Source: Branchiostoma floridae
Taxonomy: Eukaryota > Chordata > Leptocardii > Amphioxiformes > Branchiostomatidae
NCBI RefSeq assembly: GCF_000003815.2
Contig: NC_049989.1
Coordinates: 18,873,439-18,937,438 of the forward strand
Length of the DNA stretch: 64,000 bases
Direction: 5' to 3'
Below, one piece after another: positions 53,795-64,000 of the stretch; position 1 is the first letter of the stretch; each line of letters begins with the position of its first letter. Under the pieces are notes generated by a model, which worked only from the letters and a program-made list of their open reading frames with translations, did not search any database and was not told where the DNA came from. Both the position numbers and the translations under genes were made by a program.

Positions 53795-56700
53795 ATGGCG
53801 GCGGCGGAGCTGCAGTGGATGCCGGACTCCCTCTACAATTCCGCCATCACCGCCGTCGTCGACAACTATTCCCGCACCAGAAAGGACGTCAGGTCCCTAC
53901 CAGATAACATACAGTTCGATATTTATTACAAGGTGCGTATATTCCGTGCGCAAGGTCGTTTTTTGGCGGGAGATCGCTGTGGGAATTTTCCGACCCCCGG
54001 GTCTTTTCTGGATCGCTACAAAGTGTCAATAATATGGTTTCCGGCGGTCGTATTAAAACCTAGGCCGTTTCGTTAACTGCCACACCCCTACGATTCATTC
54101 CCAAATCTCCTGAAGTCTTCTTGTAAACCCTGTATTAATATGGTAATTAGGAGATCAACAGAATTTGGCAGGTTGAACTGAGGTGGGAGAAACTCTTCTA
54201 AAATTTGGTTGATGTGACAGCTCGGAAAATTACGTGACAAAAAATGTACCAGACTTGGAAAGTATCACTGAAAACGGGAACAAATCTTAGACTGCACACA
54301 CAAACCAACAAGATTATAATACATGAAATTGTTGACAATGTTTTGAAAATTAGTATAGCTGACTAGACTCTTACGTCACTGTTGTCATCATCATAATATA
54401 CAAGACATTCCACCAAAATGTCTGGCTCGATCGAAAATTCAATTTGTTACTCCCCTCCCTCCCATTCCTTCACTGTAAGCTCAACAAGTGTCAAAATATC
54501 GTGAGCATATTTGAACAGTTGTATGAAATAAATTGCACTGAATTTACAATTGATTTTTTTGGGGAACTTTCTGAAATTATGTACAAAATTCTTAGCACAT
54601 TGATTTCTGTCGTGTATTGTTTTAAGTTACTACGTGATAACAGGCTTGAAGACCAGAATTCTACATTGTAATGCATTATTACAATACACAATAAAACTAC
54701 ATAAAAGTTTGATACGGTACCTTGATTAAAAATAATTACCTCCTGTGGTCAATGTAACCATGGGTGGTGCCCTAGAAAAGTAAGGCACGATCTAGACACG
54801 GTTTTTCCCGATATCGCCGCATCGGCGAGCAGACGATCTCTCGCCGACAGCTTTTTTTCAGCATCTTGATGGAACTGCAATATCGCCATAAAGATATCGG
54901 CAGAATTTCTCCCGAAAGGTCCGGAGCATTCGCCCGATAGCTTAGCTGGGGTTCCTGATAGCTTAGCAGGGGTCCCAGACAGCTTCCGTGCACGTGTAGA
55001 TGTGTCCCGACTTCGGGAGGGCACATTAGCATACAACGTGGGCTCATTAGGTTATATAGCTATTTATGACTACAAGCGCCACGGGTGTCCCGCAGCCAAC
55101 ATTCCAGATCCCTCCCGACACATCCACAGATATCGGCAAAAACTGTGTATAGATTGGGCCTTAGAAGCATCACCACATGTGGCACCAATCCTGTCTATAG
55201 TGACCACCTGTCTACATAGACCAGATTTCATTGGTCCCCTGTCAGTGGTCTTGGGCAGTTTGGTTTTACATAAAGAGCACGTAAAACAGCCTCATTCCTA
55301 AAACAATGGGTACTTACTGGCTGCAAATGATACACCAGATCAAGGAGCTTATATTCTCAGAGCTTATATTCTCAATATAAGCTCCTTGACCAGATATATT
55401 ATAGTTCAGCCTCTGCAGGGATCTCCCCAGATATGCTCTGACTGCAAGGTATTTTCTGAATAAAGTTTCAAAGTTTCTTGTCTTCGCTGCTGCACAGGAT
55501 GCAGAGTTTAATAGCAAATGCATGTGAAGGATGTGATTGTCACGACAGGAAAAACTGGCAGATCTAGGTCAGGGGTCAACCAAGATGATCTAGCTGGAGT
55601 CCAGCCTTGGGAGGGGACTAAAGGGACCAAGGCTGGATTCCAGGCTAAGATGGTCCTCAGTGCCGGAACAGTAGCCTAACTAACTAGTTCTGCTACTCTC
55701 CAAGCAGATGTTGGAATGGAAGAATGTGTTATGTTTTCTTACAGCCCAACATCCTAACACATGAATACTCACCCAACCGCAGTGTGGCAGATCTGTCAGA
55801 GAAACCTGTCATATTGTTATATTACTTACAGTCTTCTGCCTTAATACATGAGTATTAAAAAAGATGCTTAATACATGAAAAGGCAGTTCAGAAGTAAACT
55901 TATTAGTCAAATGGTCCACATTACCAGTCAGATCTGAGATTGGAAAAACAGAACACTAGTATTAGTAACTGCCTAGTAAACAGATACTTACATGACATAC
56001 ATACATACATAACCTTTATTTTGACTTGGATGTTAGGTTAGTTGGCCTCAAAGAAGCTGTATTGGACTACCTTTACATTTCTTATTTTACTCACTGTACA
56101 TAATTGTGTGTTCCAGTCAATCAGGTTTAGCCTGGGTACCATCTGATTTCTACCAGGGGTCCTTCCAGAATTTTTAAGGGTAGTGAGTGTAAGGAGCCCC
56201 TGTAGAAATTGGATGGTACCCAGGCTAAATCAGGTTGTGTCTGTTTCTCTCTCAGCTGTACCAGCAGGGCAGACTATGTCAGCTGGGGTCGGAGTTCTGT
56301 GAGCTGGCCGTCTTCTCCAAGGTTGTACGGGCCAATGATAAACGGTCAGTGGTTTTACAGTAACATGAGTATCTGTAGTTCAAGTAGCCTGGGTACCATC
56401 CGGATAGTTGTCTGCTCCGACGTTATTACACACTCAGGACCAAATATTGGACGAGGGCACTGATTGGTTCCTATGCATGAGCGAATTAAGGAATGAGTAC
56501 AAACGCTCATTTGAACAGGCATTCCTGAACACTTGAAACGCCTTCCGTGTGCTTGTGGGAAGCCTTTTGTCATTGAACGAGTGCTCTAGAACCCATTCCT
56601 TACATCTGCTGCACTATATTTCCGCTTTTATGTCATTATTACATATTTTGAGCAATTGAAAATTGCACTAAAACAAGCCGCATCATTTCTGGCTGGATCA

Positions 56701-59700
56701 AGGCCTAATTTTTTTTTTTTTTTTTTTTGCGGCTTGTTTCTGTGCTGTTTTCAATCGCTCAAAATATTGAATAATGACTTAAATGTGGAAATATAGTGCA
56801 GTAGATCATACAGATTGCCTCATGCAGAACATTTCCACTTTCAACGCACTGATATTGCTTAGGTTGCCTTTAAAAAGCATTTTTATTTTCTTTTTTGTTT
56901 GGATTTTTGGGACGGATGGGCTGAAATTTTTTCCCGTCCAAACAAGCAAATTTCCGTCTCAGGACGGAAGTACGGGCCCTTGAGATAGCCCTTAGTCTGT
57001 TAATATTCTTTCTATAATTCTAATTTTAATTATAATTTCAATTTTAATGTTTCTCCAGCCACCTGCTACACCACTGTTTCCAGGCCCTGATGGACCACGG
57101 AGTGAAGGTGTCCACCTGTCTGTCTGATACCTTCAGCCGCCAGTGTTCCTACATACAGGAGTCAGAGGTGTCCGTCAGAGACAAGGCCTTAACACTAGGA
57201 CTGGCACTAGGTAAGGTGTCCCTGTCCTCTTCTGTTATAAACACTATACAACACCTCATGGTGTAAGGTCTGACAGTGTTCCTACATACAGGACTCTGAG
57301 GTGTCCGTCAGAGACAAGGCCTTAACACTAGGACTGGCACTAGGTAAGGTGTCCCTGTCCTCTTCTGTTATATCTGTATCACATCACCTCATGGTGTAAG
57401 GTCTGACAGTGTTCCTACATCAGGAGTTGGAGGTGTCAGTCAGAGACAAGGCCTTAACACTAGGACTGGCACTAGGTAAGGTGTCCCTGTCCTCTTCTGT
57501 TATAAACACTATACAACACCTCATGGTGTAAGGTCTGACAGTGTTCCTACATACAGGAGTCAGAGGTGTCCGTCAGAGACAAGGCCTTAACACTAGGACT
57601 GGCACTAGGTAAGGTGTCCCTGTCCTCTTCTGTTATAAACACTATACACCACCTCATGGTGTAAGGTCTGACAGTGTTCCTACATACAGGAGTCAGGTGT
57701 CTGTCAGAGACAAGGCCTTAACACTAGGACTGGCACTAGGTAAGGTGTCCCTGTCCTCTTCTGTTATAAACCAACACACCACCTCATGGTGTAAGGTCTG
57801 ACAGTGTTCCTACATCAGGAGTCAGAGGTGTCTGTCAGAGACAAGGCCTTAACACTAGGACTGGCACTAGGTAAGGTGTCCCTGTCCTCTTCTGTTATAA
57901 ACACTATACACCACCTCATGGTGTAAGGTCTGACAGTGTTCCTACATCAGGAGTTGGAGGTGTCAGTCAGAGACAAGGCCTTAACACTAGGACTGGCACT
58001 AGGTAAGGTGTCCCTGTTCTCTTCTGTTATAAACACTATACACCACCTCATGGTGTAAGGTCTGACAGTGTTCCTACATACAGGAGTCAGGTGTCAGTCA
58101 GAGACAAGGCCTTAACACTAGGACTGGCACTAGGTAAGGTGTCCCTGTCCTCTTCTGTTATAAACACTATACACCACCTCATGGTGTAAGGTCTGACAGT
58201 GTTCCTACATACAGGAGTCGAAGGTGTCTGTCAGAGACAAGGCCTTAACACTAGGACTGGCACTAGGTAAGGTGTCCCTGTCCTCTTCTGTTATAAACAC
58301 TATACAACACCTCATGGTGTAAGGTCTGACAGTGTTCCTACATCAGGAGTCAGAGGTGTCTGTCAGAGACAAGGCCTTAACACTAGGACTGGCACTAGGT
58401 AAGGTGTCCCTGTCCTCTTCTGTTATAAACACTATACACCACCTCATGGTGTAAGGTCTGACAGTGTTCCTACATACAGGAGTCAGGTGTCTGTCAGAGA
58501 CAAGGCCTTAACACTAGGACTGGCACTAGGTAAGGTGTCCCTGTCCTCTTCTGTTATAAACCAACACACCACCTCATGGTGTAAGGTCTGACAGTGTTCC
58601 TACATACAGGAGTCAGGTGTCCGTCAGAGACAAGGCCTTAACGCTAGGACTGGCACTAGGTAAGGTGTCCCTGTCCTCTTCTGTTATATCTGTATCACAT
58701 CACCTCATGGTGTAAGGTCTAACAGTGTTCCTACATACAGGACTCTGAGGTGTCCGTCAGAGACAAGGCCTTAACACTAGGACTGGCACTAGGTAAGGTG
58801 TCCCTGTCCTCTTCTGTTATAAACACTATATACCACCTCATGGTGTAAGGTCTGACAGTGTTCCTACATACAGGAGTCAGAGGTGTCCGTCAGAGACAAG
58901 GCCTTAACACTAGGACTGGCACTAGGTAAGGTGTCCCTGTCTTCTGTTATATCTGTATCACATCACCTCATGGTGTAAGGTCTAACAGTGTTCCTACATA
59001 CAGGACTCTGAGGTGTCCGTCAGAGACAAGGCCTTAACACTAGGACTGGCACTAGGTAAGGTGTCCCTGTCCTCTTCTGTTATAAACACTATATACCACC
59101 TCATGGTGTAAGGTCTGACAGTGTTCCTACATACAGGAGTCAGAGGTGTCCGTCAGAGACAAGGCCTTAACACTAGGACTGGCACTAGGTAAGGTGTCCC
59201 TGTCTTCTGTTATCTGTATCACATCACCTCATGGTGTAAGGTCTGACAGTGTTCCTACATACAGGACTCTGAGGTGTCTGTCAGAGACAAGGCCTTAACA
59301 CTAGGACTGGCACTAGGTAAGGTGTCCCTGTCCTCTTCTGTTATAAACACTATACATCACCTCATGGTGTAAGGTCTGACAGTGTTCCTACACACAGGAG
59401 TCAGAGGTGTCCGTCAGAGACAAGGCCTTAACACTAGGACTGGCACTAGGTAAGGTGTCCCTGTTCTCTTCTGTTATAAACCAACACACCACCTCATGGT
59501 GTAAGGTCTGACAGTGTTCCTACATCAGGAGTCGGAGGTGTCCGTCAGAGACAAGGCCTTAACACTAGGACTGGCACTAGGTAAGGTGTCCCTGTCCTCT
59601 TCTGTTATAAACCAATACACTACCTCATGGCACAACAGCAGACAGTTTTCAAATATCCAGAGACGACGCCTTACAGATAGAACAGCCTAACTGTACCTTG

Positions 59701-62700
59701 GTTTGTTATGTTTGCCTTCACTGAAGGGAAATATATTGTTTTTGCTCAGTTTCCTCTAGCAGGACAACGCTTGAGGGGCTGGTCACCTTATAATCTGAAA
59801 TATGTTTGAGTAAACAGTGGTTTGTTATGCTAGACCATGTGAAGGAAAAATTATGTTTGCTTGCAAATGCTCCCTTGTAATTTTTATCTTTATTGTTTAG
59901 AACCTTCTGTCAGTTGGTAACTTATAGCATATTGAACGACCATTCGAACCTAACCTTTGCACATCTAGCTCTACTTACTGTGTAAAGCTATCTTGATGGT
60001 ACCTAGATGACAGTCTTACCTTTGTTTGTTTGTTTGTTGTGTAGGATCGTTTATGTCGGAGGCAGGATGGTATGCAGAAGGAGAGAAGATTTTCCTGGCC
60101 TGTCTGGAGCTGTGTGAACTGGTGGAGGACGTGTCCCACTGGCTCAGGGGCCTGGAGTTCTGTACAAGGTGGGTAGGGGGCATTGTGACACTGGCTCAGG
60201 GGCCTGGAGTTCTGTACAAGGTGGGTAGGGGGCATTGTGACACTGGCTCAGGGGCCTGGAGTTCTGTTCAAGGTGGGTAGGGGGCGTCGTCCCACTGGCT
60301 CACAGGGCTGGAGTTCTGTACAAGGTGGGTAGGGGGCGTTGTGACACTGCCACAGGAGGCTGGAGTTCTGTACAAGGTGGGTAGGGGGTGTTGTCCCACT
60401 GGCTCAGGGGGCTGGAGTTCTGTACAAGGTGGGTAGGGGGCATTGTGACACTGGCTCAGGGGCCTGGAGTTCTGTACAAGGTGGGTAGGGGGCGTTGTGA
60501 CACTGGCGCAGGGGGCTGGAGTTCTGTACAAGGTGGGTAGGGGGCATTGTGACACTGGCTCAGGGGCCTGGAGTTCTATACAAGGTGGGTAGGGGACATA
60601 GTGACATTGTCGGGGAGCTGGAGTTCTGTACAAGATGGGTAGGTGGCGTTGTGATACTGGCTAGGGGCTGGAGTTCTGTACAAGGTGGGTAGGGGGCGTT
60701 GTGACACTGGCTCAGGGGGCTGGAGTTCTTTACAAGTTAGGATCATGGATGGGATACTAGTACTTGATGACAAGAAGCCAAACTTGACCAGTGTTTCATG
60801 AATATATACATATGGCCTCCTTCCGTCAATGCTGACCATGGTAAAATCCTAATTGATATCAGCCCTACAGCGTTGACTGTGGCTAAGCAGTCCTATACAA
60901 CAATGACTGAGTTCTTTACACAGGATCCGCTTTTCTTCTGCCATGCGCATCAGTCTGGTTTCTCCTGATTTTAGCTACATGAATAAACTGTGTTTTAACC
61001 AGTTATATGTTTCTACCCCCCCAGATTGTTACACGTGCGAAATGCCAACTGTAAATACAACCTTGGGGAGGACACCTACCAGAAAGCGCTCAGCTACGTG
61101 ACCAAGCTGCAGCGGCTGGGACACAGCGTGAACTTCGCCCTGCTGTATAGCGAGTACAGCGCTCTGATGTTCGCCAAGAGTCAGTACGACGAGGCCTACA
61201 GGTGGAGCGTGAAGGCACTACAGGAGATCCGACAAAACTTACCCATGAAGGTATTTTTCATTCGTTTTTCTTCTAAATGAGGTTGCAAAATGCAAGATGT
61301 AGAGGCCACTCCTGGGCACCTACGCTAGCACTCAGGACTGTAAGTTACAGTGTAACAGCATCTCTTTTTCCTGCGTCGGAAACATCATGACCGAGACAGG
61401 GTCATCGTGTTTATATAATGTATTAACAACTTTTCTATGTGTTTGTCACCAAAGTTCATCTGTGTTACTTTGTTTGTTTGAGTCTTAATTTATTTGTTTA
61501 TGAAAAACTCAAATTGGCTTGCTGGCTGCTGCCATAACAAAGGACGTACAGGACCGACAAAATACAGCAAAGACACAGAATGTGATGTACAAATGACGAA
61601 CATATATGGGCTTCATATCAACGTATATTTGGTACATTACACAGCATAGAGATGGATTTAACCTTAATAAATTTAGAGTTGACTCTTCAAACGTTTTTCT
61701 TTGTCTTTTTTTGTGTTAGAACAAAGTTGAACACTTCTCTTTAAGCGTAGATTTCAATGTTTGTGTCTGTCACAGAGTTTAATTTTCTCTTGTAAAACTG
61801 TTACCTCAACTCATTTTTCCAGTTTTTCCCACTATTTCCTCCCTTAATGGTGCTCTTGTTTCTGTTCCCAGGTTGTTGTGGATGTCATCAGACAAGCCTC
61901 AAAGGTGAGTGGTTGTGATACTGATGATCATTTTAGAGTTAGGCAAATTGTCAGTTGGTCTAGTAGTTAGGCATTTTGTACTGTTGCATGCTATTACCCT
62001 TGCTGAAAAATATTATGTAGCTTGTGTTTGTATGTGTTCTGTTTGCGGTTGGACAGCATAACTTGAAAAAAACTACGGATCGCCTGTCATGATATTTGGT
62101 CTGTGAGAACGTCTTGACCACTTAATTGTACACTATTAGAGACTAGAAGATGTTCTATGGCTGTTCGGAAACAGATTCTCACTCTGACCTGTTGTTTTCA
62201 GGCGTGTGTTGTAAAGAGAAAGTTCCACCAGGCAGAGTTGCTGGTGAAGCATGCTGTATATGTGGCCAGGTCAGTACATACTTTCTAAGTCATACATTTT
62301 GTATTAATCTAAGTTCTGTAGAAAAATTCATATTCATAATGCAACTAGACAAACAATCGATCATAAAACATATCTGCTCTTTTATCTCCACTATAACAGA
62401 AAAGCGAGGGGAAGTTGAATTTATCCAGCAATAGTCTCATTTTGTATCTGTAAACTGTATCTTTTCAGCATGTCTTGTTGTGACCTGTACTTAGTCCGGT
62501 GTGGCAAAAATGTGCAATAAAGGTCTTCATTCATTCATTCATTAATTTACCTAATATCAGCAATAACATTCATTCATTCATTTAAAGCTAAAAGCAAAAA
62601 GCACATTTATTTGTATATTGATTTCATCATAGAAACAAACACAATCATAGTCTGCCAACTCATTTTGAAGGGAGACTTGTGCCACCAACACAACTACATA

Positions 62701-63321
62701 AATGATGGTAGCAGGCATAGAAACATTAAGAAAACGGAGTGTTTTTTAGTCACTAATGACTTACTGTAACCATATTCTACTGATATAACTAAAGAGGTCC
62801 TCTGTAGTATGGAAAATTAGGTACTTGCCCATTTCAGCAATTTACCATGAAGATCAGGATCTATTCTGCGATTCTGTTTTTTTTGTTGGTATTATCCACT
62901 TTGATAGCTAAGTGCAATGGCTGAGAGGGTTCGCCTTGCTTTTGGTAGGTCGTGAGTTCGATCCCTGACCGAGTCATACTAAAGACTCTAAAAAATGGTA
63001 CATGCTGCTTTCTCTGCTTAGCACTCAGCACTAATGAGGAAGAGTATGGAAGTTAAACACACATCACTATCAGCGTACTAGCCCCTTGCTGTAGTGGCTT
63101 GCACAAATATGTTGCCCAAGGGCTACAGAAATGTTACAGATGTATGGGCACCTTTAACTTTTAACTTTGAAAGCATTTTAAATAATTGCTGTGTGTTTCT
63201 CTCTCCATTGCACAGGGAGCACTTTGGACCCAAACACCCCAAGTACTCCGACACACTGCTGGACTATGGCTTCTACCTTCTCAATGTGGACAACATCTGT
63301 CAGTCAGTCCATGTGTACCAG
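53795..63321 (+). CDS. APPBP2: APPBP2 (amyloid protein-binding protein 2), N-terminal 312 aa, runs off window
   Basis: Exons seen: 53795-53932, 56256-56344, 57059-57210, 60045-60168, 61025-61250, 61872-61904, 62202-62269, 63216-63321. All have GT/AG borders and phases agree. The start is MAAAELQWMPDSLYN. Segments such as RSLPDNIQFDIYYKLYQQGR, HLLHHCFQALMDHGVKV, LLHVRNANCKYNLGEDTY and HPKYSDTLLDYGFYLLNVDN match the vertebrate protein closely (about 585 aa), so roughly the C-terminal half is missing beyond 64000. The family is a TPR-type adaptor that acts as a CUL2 substrate receptor (C-degron recognition) and was first described binding APP's tail near microtubules. Exons 3 and 4 each have their donor end embedded in a minisatellite. 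Confidence 0.95.
54770..55270. mobile_element. Unclassified repeat cluster in APPBP2 intron 1
   Basis: Local repeats (GATAGCTTAGCTGGGGTTCC / GATAGCTTAGCAGGGGTCCC), CGATATCGCCGCATCGGCGA, and a segment with ACCACCTGTCTACATAGACC related to the 30479-30656 MITE. Ends not resolved. Confidence 0.45.
56131..56224. mobile_element. Small hairpin MITE, AGCCTGGGTACCATC ends
   Basis: AGCCTGGGTACCATCTGATT ... GATGGTACCCAGGCT form inverted ends around about 60 bases. The same ends are seen at 56387 and 34866. It lies just before APPBP2 exon 2. Confidence 0.65.
56387..56610. mobile_element. MITE, 'TACCATCC' family, copy B
   Basis: GTAGCCTGGGTACCATCCGG starts it. GAGCGAATTAAGGAATGAGT and AACCCATTCCTTACAT are the inner arms. 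Related to 34484-34866. APPBP2 intron 2. Confidence 0.6.
56607..56804. repeat. Long hairpin around a poly-T tract
   Basis: Arms CTGCTGCACTATATTTCCGC and complement (ending at 56804) pair over about 80 bases, with AAGCCGCA / TGCGGCTT inside and about 19 T at the loop side (56709-56728). Confidence 0.7.
57141..59630 (+). repeat. ~131-bp minisatellite: 19 copies of APPBP2 exon 3 donor end
   Basis: Counting the unit core GGCACTAGGTAAGGTG gives 19 occurrences from 57203 to about 59570, a mean spacing near 131 bp. Each unit has CAGTGTTCCTACATACAG (acceptor-like), 49-52 bases of exon 3 coding sequence, the genuine donor G|GTAAGG and an intronic spacer. Unit 1 is the true exon end. Spacers come in at least three types (AAACACTATACACC, ATCTGTATCACATC, AAACCAACACACC). 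Divergence between units is only a few percent, so the array is young or homogenised. Confidence 0.95.
60139..60737 (+). repeat. ~52-bp minisatellite: 12 copies of APPBP2 exon 4 donor end
   Basis: The unit is GGCTCAGGGGCCTGGAGTTC + TGTACAAG|GTGGGTAGGGG + CATTGTGACACT. Unit 1 is the real end of exon 4 (donor after 60168). The remaining 11 lie in intron 4 with scattered changes, the last ones decayed (CAAGATGG, CAAGTTAG). The long reverse-strand frames here (rich in Pro/Thr/Ser/Leu) are an artefact of the repeat. Confidence 0.93.
62905..63062 (+). mobile_element. tRNA-derived SINE, second family, copy 3
   Basis: CAATGGCTGAGAGGGTTCG (A-box area), TCGTGAGTTCGATCCCTGAC (B box), GAGTCATACTAAAGACT and AAAATGGTACATGCTGCTTT match the copies at 35783 and 37095. 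APPBP2 intron 7. Confidence 0.78.
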
Positions 63322-64000
63322 GTAGGGCATGTCTTAAAAACTCAAGGAACTTTGTGTAGCGTCTTCAAGTTCAAGCTTGATATGGAACATTTCTTTGTAT
63401 GTACACATTGTTTACCTTGAATCTGAAATTCCATGGCTAAGTTAAAACAAGTAAGGTAAGAAACTTTAAGTTTTTTTTGTAACATGATGTCAAGAACGTG
63501 CTTCATGTTATGGACAGCTCCAATTTTCGGAGTTACACTAGTGTCGTATCGAACATGAAATGATATGTTAGCTGACGTAGTTCATATGACAGATTGATCT
63601 AGTTGTGACACAATGTTGGATGGCTTGTGTCCAAACCTGGACAGATTAATATAGATATGATTTATGAGATGTCATGTCTGAAGTAAATTAGTGAGATGAT
63701 TTATAGATCATTTGTAAGATGGAGTGATGCAGTTTTGACAAATATTGGATGGTTACAAGTGGAAACCAAATACAGGGACACAGAGTTTCCTGGACTCCTT
63801 GTAGTTTCGACTGACTTTTTTTTATTTTTTTTTTATTTTCATAATTTTTTTTTTATTCATCTTTGAAACTATTTTTGTAGATTGCAACTGTTTTGGAAGG
63901 GAAGCAGATGAAATAGATGAAAAAATGTGTTTTCATAAGCTTAAGATGACAGATTTAACAACTAAATTGAACATGTGGGCAAATGCTGCTGCCGGCAAAA
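63322..64000. other. APPBP2 intron 8 (partial)
   Basis: AT-rich intron sequence with T-runs near 63815-63860. No exon seen before the window ends. Confidence 0.5.

Noticed and set aside
57141-59630. CRISPR-like regular repeat array
   Set aside because: Units are tandem with conserved spacers and contain APPBP2 exon sequence; this is an animal minisatellite.
60268-60633. 121-codon minus-strand proline/threonine-rich frame
   Set aside because: It is the reverse complement of the 52-bp APPBP2 minisatellite; the frame exists only because of the repeat.

Overview
The window is animal genomic DNA and most likely amphioxus (Branchiostoma). Genes are split into short exons with GT-AG introns. Homologues of vertebrate single-copy genes (UBE2L3, RWDD4, APPBP2) sit close together. 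Introns and spacers are packed with small transposons, Penelope-like retroelements, SINEs and minisatellites. The minisatellites repeatedly span exon-intron borders, a habit I recall being described from amphioxus ('mirage' minisatellites); that recollection is unverified here. One 100-N assembly gap lies at 36656-36755.

Layout. (1) 3128-25842, minus: an 11-exon gene for a dynamin/EHD/sarcalumenin-like GTPase with two C-terminal membrane segments. Its first intron is 14 kb and holds a Mutator-like element, two 5S-rRNA-derived SINEs, a Penelope-like element (PLE) and hAT-type MITEs. (2) 26535-34952, plus: RWDD4, eight exons, divergent from the GTPase gene across about 0.7 kb. (3) 35-40.6 kb: a convergent spacer with SINE copies, a LINE scrap and the gap. 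(4) 40600-44255, minus: a UBE2L3-type ubiquitin-conjugating enzyme, four exons. (5) 44.3-50 kb: a second PLE copy, a duplicated piece of the UBE2L3 5' region and two orphan exons (one LRRNT-like). (6) 50535-53211, minus: a secreted, very acidic protein of unknown function. (7) 53795 to beyond the window end, plus: APPBP2, divergent from the acidic-protein gene, first eight coding exons present.

I assembled the gene models by hand from open frames, splice sites and intron phase. The phases close in all of them except exon 5 of the GTPase gene, which is one base short.

The most notable signals are these. Six separate tandem or displaced duplications start exactly at an exon edge (four in splice-junction arrays or duplications, one at a stop codon, one as a displaced donor fragment); the largest repeats the end of APPBP2 exon 3 about 19 times. 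Hammerhead-ribozyme-like motifs occur in the PLE terminal repeats, with a compensatory base-pair change between two copies. A Mutator-like element with long inverted repeats and a perfect 10-bp target duplication carries a piece of a LINE reverse transcriptase. I found no CRISPR array, operon or intact tRNA/rRNA gene.
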